This document shows, in pieces, positions 1-4,479 of a stretch of 7,851 bases of DNA. The position numbers and the translations under genes are program-made. The notes under the pieces were generated by a model that made no database searches, was not told the origin of the DNA, and worked only from the letters and a program-made list of their open reading frames with translations. The stretch's first letter is position 1. The number at the start of each line of letters is the position of its first letter. This DNA is from JAVBKE01 sp031554215 (GTDB lineage: Bacteria; Bacillota; Bacilli; JARBTR01): NCBI GenBank assembly GCA_031554215.1, contig JAVBKF010000096.1, positions 1 to 7,851 on the forward strand, given 5' to 3'.

Positions 1-255
1 TATAGCACCTAGTTTGTTATCGGGCCTCCGCAAGCAGTAACTACGCTCTTTCGTATAATATCTCGGTGTGACTTCGTCACATTCGCTATTCTACGAGACG
101 CTTCGTTTCTAAGCGCTTGCTATAGCACCTAGTTTGTTATCGGGCTTTAGCAAGCAGAAACTACGCTCTTTCGTATAACACCTCGGTGTGACTTTCGTCA
201 CATTCGCTATTCTACGAGACGCTTCGTTTCTAAGCGCTTGCTAAAGCACCTAGTT
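1..255. repeat. Tandem ~120-bp intergenic repeat, two copies plus a partial third
   Basis: Bases 1-120 and 121-241 are two head-to-tail copies of one unit. By eye they differ at six positions (26, 28, 29, 38, 59 and 61 of the unit) and by one extra T in copy 2, about 94-95% identity. A third copy starts at 242 and matches for about 14 bases, with one mismatch, before diverging. The window begins at the unit start, so more copies may lie to the left. Each unit contains small hairpins: TGTGAC/GTCACA around a 3-4 base loop (67-81 in copy 1) and GAGACG/CGTTTC with one G-U pair (95-109). The core TTCG(T/C) recurs four times per unit. No open reading frame is evident. It lies immediately upstream of rsmA. 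Function unknown: a family of interspersed repeats, a structured RNA or a MITE-like element are all possible. Confidence 0.9.
144..247. repeat. 12-bp perfect inverted repeat bracketing repeat copy 2
   Basis: GCTTTAGCAAGC at 144-155 is the exact reverse complement of GCTTGCTAAAGC at 236-247. The pair encloses about 80 bp that carries the two inner hairpins of the unit, so the whole segment can fold as one branched structure or resembles a small element with terminal inverted repeats. In copy 1 only the inner six bases of each arm pair (GCAAGC 30-35 with GCTTGC 115-120), because the left arm reads CTCCG where copy 2 has TTTAG. The natural element boundary may therefore be 144-247 rather than the tandem period. 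Confidence 0.7.
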
Positions 256-302
256 CACTGATACATTAGAGTGTATAAATCTAAAATGAAATGATGAGAT
301 AA

Positions 303-1184
303 ATGGAAAAAGATATTGCAACACCAATCAGAACGAAAGCAATCCTCGATAAGCATGGCTTTACTTTTAAAAAAAGTTTGGGGCAAAATTTCTTAATTGA
401 TACCAATATTTTACGCAATATTATTGCCAGTGCCGGAATCACAGCTGAGAGCGGTGCCATCGAGGTCGGTCCTGGCATTGGTGCACTGACAGAACAAATT
501 GCACGTGTTGCTAAACAGGTTGTTGCCTTTGAAATTGACCAACGGTTGCTACCAATTTTGGCGGATACACTGGCACCTTACGACAACATCAAAGTGATCC
601 ACCAAGATATCCTTGAAGCTGATGTATCTGCTGTCATTGCGGAGCAATTCCAATCGGTTGACGGTATTCATGTGGTTGCTAATTTACCTTACTACATCAC
701 GACCCCGATCATTATGAAAATGCTTGAGGAACGCGTGCCAATTGATTCCTATACAATGATGCTACAGAAAGAGGTTGCCGTTCGCATGGCCGCATCACCT
801 GGCACAAAAGATTATGGTTCACTGTCAATCGCCGTTCAATTCTACACAGAAGCTGAAGTGGTCATGACCGTACCACACACTGTATTTACACCGCAGCCAA
901 AGGTTGATTCTGCAGTGATTCATTTAAAAAGAAGACCCGCTCCCGCTGTTCAAGTGGTTGACGAAGCCTTCTTCTTTACTGTCACCAGATCCTCGTTTGC
1001 CCAGCGGCGAAAAACAATTCTAAACAACCTAACATCACAGTTGCCAGATGGTAAATTGCAGAAAGATGCGATTATCACTTGTTTAAATGCCTGTGAAATT
1101 GATCCTACAAGACGTGGTGAAACTCTTTCAATTGAAGAATTCGGGCGATTATCTAATGCACTCGCACCCATTTTTCATAAATAA
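303..1184 (+). CDS. rsmA: 16S rRNA (adenine(1518)-N6/adenine(1519)-N6)-dimethyltransferase RsmA (KsgA)
   Basis: Dimethylates two adjacent adenines in the 3'-terminal hairpin of 16S rRNA, using S-adenosylmethionine, late in 30S assembly; loss gives kasugamycin resistance. The 293-residue protein has the usual family length. Visible motifs are KKSLGQNFLID (23-33) at the N-terminus, the SAM-binding loop EVGPGIGALT (54-63), the acidic FEID segment (76-79), the catalytic NLPYY motif (127-131), and the C-terminal SSFAQRRKT region of the small helical domain. The N-terminus MEKDIATPIRTK closely resembles B. subtilis KsgA, which supports the ATG at 303, although the upstream Shine-Dalgarno is weak (GATGAG around 293-298). 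In B. subtilis the upstream neighbour is rnmV; here it is a tandem repeat, and any rnmV lies outside the window. No terminator is seen before yabG. Confidence 0.97.
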   Translation: MEKDIATPIRTKAILDKHGFTFKKSLGQNFLIDTNILRNIIASAGITAESGAIEVGPGIGALTEQIARVAKQVVAFEIDQRLLPILADTLAPYDNIKVIHQDILEADVSAVIAEQFQSVDGIHVVANLPYYITTPIIMKMLEERVPIDSYTMMLQKEVAVRMAASPGTKDYGSLSIAVQFYTEAEVVMTVPHTVFTPQPKVDSAVIHLKRRPAPAVQVVDEAFFFTVTRSSFAQRRKTILNNLTSQLPDGKLQKDAIITCLNACEIDPTRRGETLSIEEFGRLSNALAPIFHK

Positions 1185-1190
1185 ATAAGC

Positions 1191-1215
1191 ACTCCCAGCC
1201 GCACTGCATAAATTA
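1191..1215 (+). promoter_or_regulatory. Possible sigma-K promoter of yabG
   Basis: CATAAATTA at 1207-1215 fits the sigma-K -10 pattern CATANNNTA, just after the rsmA stop. An AC that could be the minimal -35 lies at 1191-1192, but the spacing of 14 bases is shorter than the usual 16-17. yabG of B. subtilis is transcribed by sigma-K late in the mother cell, which makes the match plausible. The -10 alone is weak evidence. Confidence 0.35.
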
Positions 1216-1223
1216 TATTAAGA

Positions 1224-1237
1224 TGCTTTGCAAAGCA
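1224..1237. repeat. 14-bp perfect palindrome in the yabG leader
   Basis: TGCTTTGCAAAGCA is its own reverse complement. It sits about 90 bases before the yabG start, just downstream of the candidate sigma-K -10. It could be an operator or a small leader hairpin; there is no T tract after it, so it is not an intrinsic terminator. Confidence 0.5.
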
Positions 1238-1311
1238 CTTAGAGACAGTGTATCCCGTGCTTTCACTGGACCGCTGCCGAGTTTTAGCGTGCGTTTAACA
1301 GGGTTTTGGCT

Positions 1312-1315
1312 GGAG
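1312..1315 (+). promoter_or_regulatory. Ribosome binding site that fixes the yabG start
   Basis: GGAG lies nine bases before GTG at 1325. This decides for the GTG start over an in-frame ATG at 1223, which would add 34 residues with no family resemblance and has no Shine-Dalgarno. Confidence 0.7.
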
Positions 1316-1324
1316 TTGAGCAGT

Positions 1325-2194
1325 GTGGTTCAGATAAATGATATTGTCGGCAGAAAATCCTATGAATGTGATGTCTTTTTCCGAGTGATTGATGTGAAAA
1401 ACGGTGTTGCTGTGCTTCACGGCGAAGACTTCCGCCTAGTAGCCGACGCACCACTCGCAGACCTCGAGGTAATTGATAAAGCAACACAGACCGTGCAGAC
1501 GCAGAAATCAATTGCCCAGATCAATCAATCAAATCATTTGTTTTCACAGGAATGGGAACGATTGAAACAGAAAAAGGAATTTGAAATAACCGATGGTTAT
1601 CGGCAAAGCAATGAATATTTTCATGTCCCTGGAAAAGTACTTCACCTCGATGGTGATCGGAACTATCTGGAGAAATGTTTATTACTGTACCGAAAAATGC
1701 AAGTACCTGTTTATGGTGTCCACTGCAACGAAAAAGAAATGCCGTATCAGGTTGGCCGGTTACTTGATCATTACCGCCCTGACATCCTCGTGATCACAGG
1801 GCATGACGCCTATTCAAAATCAAAAGGAAATATCCATGACATGAATGCCTATCGTCACTCGAAGGAATTCGTGCAAACCGTAGCTGAAGCGCGAAAAAAG
1901 ATCAATCACCTCGATCAACTTGTCATCTTCGCTGGTGCTTGCCAATCACACTTTGAATCCCTCATTCAAGCAGGCGCAAACTTTGCAAGTTCACCTTCGC
2001 GCGTTAACATTCATGCACTTGATCCCGTCTATGTTGTTGCAAAAATCAGCTTCACACCATTTATGGACCGGATTAATGTTTGGGATGTTCTTAGAAACAC
2101 ACTTACCGGCGAAAAAGGTCTTGGTGGAATCGAAACGAAAGGCGTTCTCCGCGTTGGCATGCCTTATCACCCAAGTGAAACAGATCAAACATAG
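1325..2194 (+). CDS. yabG: Sporulation-specific protease YabG (peptidase family U57)
   Basis: YabG is made in the mother cell late in sporulation and trims spore coat proteins such as SpoIVA and SafA, so it matures the coat. From the GTG at 1325 the product has 289 residues, against about 290 in B. subtilis. The N-terminus (MVQINDIVGRKSYECDVFFR) is a small conserved domain. A charged linker (about 55-95) follows, then the conserved core: PGKVLHLDGD (102-111), RPDILVITGHDAYSK (151-165), HLDQLVIFAGACQSHF (195-210) and the nearly invariant run from about 216 to 280. His160 and Cys206 match, within one residue, the His/Cys pair I recall as catalytic in the Clostridioides difficile enzyme. The gene lies between rsmA and veg exactly as in B. 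subtilis and has its own terminator. A complete, intact yabG is good evidence that the organism sporulates. Confidence 0.95.
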   Translation: MVQINDIVGRKSYECDVFFRVIDVKNGVAVLHGEDFRLVADAPLADLEVIDKATQTVQTQKSIAQINQSNHLFSQEWERLKQKKEFEITDGYRQSNEYFHVPGKVLHLDGDRNYLEKCLLLYRKMQVPVYGVHCNEKEMPYQVGRLLDHYRPDILVITGHDAYSKSKGNIHDMNAYRHSKEFVQTVAEARKKINHLDQLVIFAGACQSHFESLIQAGANFASSPSRVNIHALDPVYVVAKISFTPFMDRINVWDVLRNTLTGEKGLGGIETKGVLRVGMPYHPSETDQT

Positions 2195-2239
2195 CGCTAT
2201 TCATATCTCATTACAACTTAGAAATTGAATGTAAAGTTC

Positions 2240-2272
2240 AGCATGAAACGCCTACTTGTTTCATGCTTTTTT
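2240..2272 (+). terminator. Intrinsic terminator of yabG
   Basis: A perfect 10-bp stem, AGCATGAAAC (2240-2249) with GTTTCATGCT (2258-2267), and an 8-base loop run straight into six T residues (2267-2272). It starts 45 bases after the yabG stop and separates yabG from the veg transcription unit. Confidence 0.9.
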
Positions 2273-2504
2273 ACTGTTTTCCCTGATTACGCTTTGCTGA
2301 TTTGCGTGCTGAAATCATGTTAGGCAAAACAATTCACATTATCCATGGATAACATTGGATTCTATGGACAAACTAGACTTCAAAGGCGGATCTCAACTGA
2401 CAAATCACCATGCCTTATCCCTGCACAAACCCCTGTAAAATAGGCATTCCTGCGCTTGCCTAGAAAAAAATTAGTGATTTTTCTTTTTTTTTAGGCAAAA
2501 ACAG
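2273..2504. other. Non-coding stretch upstream of the veg promoters
   Basis: I see no credible coding region between the yabG terminator and the veg promoters. Two structures stand out. TTATCCATGGATAA (2339-2352) is a 14-bp perfect palindrome. TTGCCTA (2456-2462) pairs with TAGGCAA (2492-2498), and the adjoining A and T tracts extend the stem to about 15 bp with one G-U pair around a 13-base loop. The T tract (2484-2492) ends just before the first veg -35, where an AT-rich UP element would be expected. Confidence 0.6.
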
Positions 2505-2533
2505 TTGCAAAACTCATTTCTAGTTGATATAAT
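2505..2533 (+). promoter_or_regulatory. veg promoter P1 (sigma-A, upstream)
   Basis: TTGCAA (2505-2510), a 17-base spacer and a perfect TATAAT (2528-2533). The -10 is preceded by TGA, an extended -10. A T-rich tract lies directly upstream. Predicted transcription start is around 2540. Confidence 0.8.
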
Positions 2534-2546
2534 CAAATATTTTGTA

Positions 2547-2575
2547 TTGACAAAAAGTGACCATTTTGATATACT
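2547..2575 (+). promoter_or_regulatory. veg promoter P2 (sigma-A, downstream)
   Basis: A perfect TTGACA (2547-2552), a 17-base spacer and TATACT (2570-2575), again with an extended TGA before the -10. The predicted start near 2582 leaves a leader of only about 15 bases, almost all of it Shine-Dalgarno. The -10 elements of P1 and P2 are 42 bp apart. B. subtilis veg is also driven by very strong tandem promoters. Confidence 0.88.
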
Positions 2576-2584
2576 TTATAAAGT

Positions 2585-2590
2585 GAGGTG
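2585..2590 (+). promoter_or_regulatory. Ribosome binding site that fixes the veg start
   Basis: GAGGTG lies six bases before ATG at 2597. It overlaps an in-frame GTG at 2588, which therefore cannot be the working start. Confidence 0.85.
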
Positions 2591-2596
2591 GATCGT

Positions 2597-2845
2597 ATGA
2601 AAAAACTATCAGAAATCAAGCATAAGTTAGACCTACAGATCGGCAAGAAAATTCTTCTGCAAGCAAATGGCGGACGAAAGAAACTTATTGAACGATCTGG
2701 GATATTAGCTGAAACGTATCCATCGGTTTTTATCGTACAGATTACCAAAGAAGGTGTAGCTGCTGAACGTGTTTCTTACAGCTATGCAGACGTTCTTACA
2801 GAGACAGTAAAACTCACTTTTGAAGACGAAGTGGTTAGCGTTTAG
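2597..2845 (+). CDS. veg: Veg family protein
   Basis: A small cytoplasmic protein of 82 residues (86 in B. subtilis), abundant during vegetative growth. In B. subtilis it has been reported to promote biofilm gene expression, but its molecular activity is not settled. The hallmark segments are present: GKKILLQANGGRKKLIERSG (residues 17-36), then ILAETYPSVFIVQI, and RVSYSYADVLTETVKLTF near the C-terminus, which together form a small beta-rich fold. The ATG at 2597 is chosen for its GAGGTG ribosome binding site and the MKKLSEIK N-terminus, which matches the family. The gene stands as a monocistronic unit, with tandem strong promoters before it and an intrinsic terminator seven bases after the stop, so high constitutive expression is likely. 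Confidence 0.95.
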   Translation: MKKLSEIKHKLDLQIGKKILLQANGGRKKLIERSGILAETYPSVFIVQITKEGVAAERVSYSYADVLTETVKLTFEDEVVSV

Positions 2846-2851
2846 TACATC

Positions 2852-2884
2852 AAAAAACAACAGGTTAGCGCCTGTTGTTTTTTT
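2852..2884 (+). terminator. Intrinsic terminator of veg
   Basis: The core stem ACAACAGG (2857-2864) pairs with CCTGTTGT (2871-2878) around a six-base loop. It is extended by an A run on the left and a T run on the right that ends at 2884. The A-before, T-after pattern could also stop transcription on the opposite strand. Confidence 0.93.
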
Positions 2885-2941
2885 CATCTTTAGCATTTAT
2901 AACGTGTAGCGGATAACCATGAACCCCTGATATACTTGGGC

Positions 2942-2971
2942 GGATAACGATGCTCCATTTCCTGCATACTA
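2942..2971 (+). promoter_or_regulatory. Candidate sigma-G promoter of sspF
   Basis: GGATA (2942-2946), an 18-base spacer and CATACTA (2965-2971). The -10 fits the sigma-G pattern CATWMTA exactly; the -35 resembles GMATR with one mismatch. It lies the right distance upstream of sspF, and its B. subtilis relatives are transcribed by sigma-G in the forespore. A second GCGGATAAC lies at 2910-2918 but has no well-spaced -10. Confidence 0.6.
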
Positions 2972-2988
2972 ACAAAGTCGCATACTTT

Positions 2989-2996
2989 GGGAGGAG
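2989..2996 (+). promoter_or_regulatory. Ribosome binding site that fixes the sspF start
   Basis: GGGAGGAG lies ten bases before GTG at 3007. The distance is a little long but the site is strong. It rules out the in-frame ATG at 2950, which would also start inside the candidate sigma-G promoter. Confidence 0.75.
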
Positions 2997-3006
2997 CTGT
3001 TCTACA

Positions 3007-3201
3007 GTGAGCAAACACAGAGGAATCATGTCTGATGATTTTAAAGAGGAACTTGCGAAGGAACTAGGATTTTGGGATGTTGTTCAGAAAGAAGGCTGGG
3101 GTAACATTAGGGCAAAAGATGCTGGAAACATGGTGAAATTAGCAATTGAAAAAGGACAAGAACAATTGTCCGGCCAAACGAACATGTCTAACAAGCCATA
3201 A
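3007..3201 (+). CDS. sspF: Small acid-soluble spore protein SspF, alpha/beta-type family
   Basis: A DNA-binding spore protein of 64 residues (61 in B. subtilis SspF), made in the forespore. Alpha/beta SASPs coat spore DNA, protect it and serve as an amino-acid store at germination. The sequence has the SspF hallmarks: an N-terminal SKHRGIMSDDFKEELAKELGF (2-22) and the second conserved block EGWGNIRAKDAGNMVK (29-44), followed by a polar tail rich in Q and N. The GTG at 3007 gives the family-typical N-terminus; any longer reading adds 19 unrelated residues. It sits between veg and ispE as in B. subtilis. The candidate sigma-G promoter upstream fits forespore expression. The segment that resembles a GPR protease site (KEELAKELGF) is less canonical than in the major SASPs, as is usual for SspF. 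Confidence 0.93.
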   Translation: MSKHRGIMSDDFKEELAKELGFWDVVQKEGWGNIRAKDAGNMVKLAIEKGQEQLSGQTNMSNKP

Positions 3202-3269
3202 CAGCATACTTGTTTTAATCTTCACAGGTCCAAACGACAACACAATGTCATTTCTTTAAAAAATGCGAC

Positions 3270-3302
3270 ATAGTCCGTGACAGAAGCGTTGTCACGGGCT
3301 AT
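3270..3302 (+). terminator. Strong hairpin after sspF, probable terminator
   Basis: A 13-bp stem with one G-U pair (3270-3282 with 3290-3302; core CCGTGACA with TGTCACGG) and a 7-base loop, starting about 70 bases after the sspF stop. The downstream tract (TTATTG) has few T residues, so termination on the plus strand may be incomplete. Read on the minus strand it is followed, five bases later, by a run of six T, so it may work in either direction. Confidence 0.65.
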
Positions 3303-3523
3303 TATTGTGAGCTGATGCTTCCTTTTCAAATGGGTTCATCCATTATCATCCACATCCATACCAAAGCGTAGCCGTCATTCACTTCTACGCTAAAAGGATT
3401 TCTATAGAAATTAACAGATTCGCTAGCGAAATGAGAAAAAAAAATGTAAAATGAACGCATATAGGAATTTGTAAGATTATTTTGAAACAGAACTCGACTA
3501 CAGGGGTAGCTTGTTCAAAAAAT
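3303..3523. other. Palindrome-rich non-coding stretch upstream of ispE
   Basis: No coding region is visible. In order it holds a 7-bp hairpin AGCGTAG/CTACGCT (3365-3371 with 3385-3391), a 14-bp perfect palindrome ATTTCTATAGAAAT (3398-3411), a 12-bp perfect palindrome TTCGCTAGCGAA (3419-3430), an A-rich tract (about 3434-3444), and a possible leader hairpin just before the ispE ribosome binding site (TTTTGAA 3480-3486 with TTCAAAA 3514-3520, inner CTAC 3498-3501 with GTAG 3506-3509). I could not find a sigma-A promoter with both boxes well placed, although ispE needs one unless it is reached by read-through from sspF. Confidence 0.6.
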
Positions 3524-3527
3524 GGAG
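3524..3527 (+). promoter_or_regulatory. Ribosome binding site that fixes the ispE start
   Basis: GGAG lies six bases before ATG at 3534. It overlaps an in-frame ATG at 3522, which has no good site of its own, so the downstream ATG is preferred. Confidence 0.8.
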
Positions 3528-3533
3528 AATATA

Positions 3534-4400
3534 ATGATTTTAATAGAAAAGGCACCTGCCAAAATCAACTTAGCTTTAGATGTCCTACATAAACGACCAG
3601 ATGGTTACCATGAGGTCGAGATGGTTATGACAACAATTGATTTAGCTGATCGGATTCAGTTGAAAACGACAAGGCAGCGAGAAATTCGTATTACGTCCCA
3701 TACTAATTATATTCCTAACGATCATCGTAATCTTGCCTATCAGGCAGCTCAGCTGCTCATGCAACGATATCCGGTTTCTGAAGGGGTAGAAATTAGCATC
3801 GATAAACAAATTCCAATCGCGGCAGGACTTGCAGGTGGAAGTAGCGATGCTGCGGCCACGCTGAGGGGTTTAAACAAGCTCTGGAATCTGGGCTTATCTA
3901 TGGACGAATTAGCCATTCTCGGCGCAGAAATCGGCTCTGATGTCTCTTTTTGCGTATATGGGGGAACAGCACTAGCTACAGGTCGTGGGGAAATCATCAA
4001 GAAATTGCCTGCACCACCAAATTGCTGGGTCGTTCTGGCGAAACCAAAACTCGGCGTCTCAACCGCAGATGTTTATCGGCGGTTTGATGTGAATAAAGCA
4101 GAACATCCGGATGTCCAAGGGCTGATCCAATCACTTTATCGTAAGGATTACCATGAAATGTGCGGGCTAATGGGCAACGTACTAGAAAGTGTCACCCTAA
4201 AAAAATACCCTGAGGTAGCCCATATCAAAGAGCAAATACAAAGCTTCGGTGCTGATGTCGTTCTCATGAGTGGTAGTGGTCCGACGGTCTTCGCTCTTGT
4301 TGAGCATGAATCAAGGATGCATCGTCTGTACAATGCGCTAATGGGCTTTTGCGAGCAGATTTTTACCGTTAGAATCATCGGGAATCGCCCTGATGAATGA
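3534..4400 (+). CDS. ispE: 4-diphosphocytidyl-2-C-methyl-D-erythritol kinase IspE
   Basis: Phosphorylates the 2-hydroxyl of CDP-methylerythritol with ATP, the fourth step of the MEP route to isopentenyl diphosphate; cytoplasmic, GHMP kinase family. The 288-residue product has the family length. It opens with MILIEKAPAKINLALDVLHK, in which Lys10 belongs to the substrate-binding N-terminal motif, then RPDGYHEV (21-28). The ATP-binding glycine-rich GHMP motif is PIAAGLAGGSSDAAA (94-108). GSDVSF (134-139) carries the likely catalytic aspartate, Asp136, and the C-terminal GHMP motif MSGSGPTVF is intact. The start at 3534 matches the B. subtilis N-terminus. The next gene is glmU, 79 bases on, with no terminator between, so co-transcription with glmU is likely. 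In B. subtilis purR, yabJ and spoVG lie in that gap. Confidence 0.97.
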   Translation: MILIEKAPAKINLALDVLHKRPDGYHEVEMVMTTIDLADRIQLKTTRQREIRITSHTNYIPNDHRNLAYQAAQLLMQRYPVSEGVEISIDKQIPIAAGLAGGSSDAAATLRGLNKLWNLGLSMDELAILGAEIGSDVSFCVYGGTALATGRGEIIKKLPAPPNCWVVLAKPKLGVSTADVYRRFDVNKAEHPDVQGLIQSLYRKDYHEMCGLMGNVLESVTLKKYPEVAHIKEQIQSFGADVVLMSGSGPTVFALVEHESRMHRLYNALMGFCEQIFTVRIIGNRPDE

Positions 4401-4468
4401 TCCTACGCAAAGAATGACCGGGTAACGAACAAAACAATGATTGATGATGATTTTAAATGAACCATTTC

Positions 4469-4474
4469 AGGAGG
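4469..4474 (+). promoter_or_regulatory. Ribosome binding site that fixes the glmU start
   Basis: A consensus AGGAGG lies five bases before ATG at 4480. The reading frame is open back to a TTG at 4441, but that extension contains this site and adds no conserved residues. Confidence 0.9.
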
Positions 4475-4479
4475 AAGTT

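Noticed and set aside
54..59. TATAAT in repeat copy 1 as a promoter -10
   Set aside because: No -35 is found at the right distance, and copy 2 has TATAAC at the same place.
1..255. CRISPR-like array
   Set aside because: The repetition is head-to-tail without variable spacers, and the unit is about 120 bp, far too long for a CRISPR repeat.
274..279. TATAAA as the rsmA promoter -10
   Set aside because: The hexamer 17 bases upstream (TAGTTC) does not resemble a -35, so I cannot support a promoter there.
281..478. Minus-strand reading frame over the start of rsmA
   Set aside because: It lies opposite a clearly conserved gene, has no family resemblance, and is best explained as a shadow.
1223..1324. 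N-terminal extension of yabG from ATG 1223
   Set aside because: The extra residues do not resemble YabG, there is no ribosome binding site, and the ATG lies at the edge of a palindrome.
2950..3006. N-terminal extension of sspF
   Set aside because: It would begin within the candidate sigma-G promoter and adds 19 residues absent from SspF proteins.
3490..3516. PurR-type operator upstream of ispE
   Set aside because: The GAAC/GTTC arms are too short and do not match the PurBox consensus; they fit a small hairpin better.
4437..4460. Seven-codon leader peptide (MIDDDFK) before glmU
   Set aside because: It has no ribosome binding site, no attenuator-like structure follows, and its composition does not suggest control by an amino acid.
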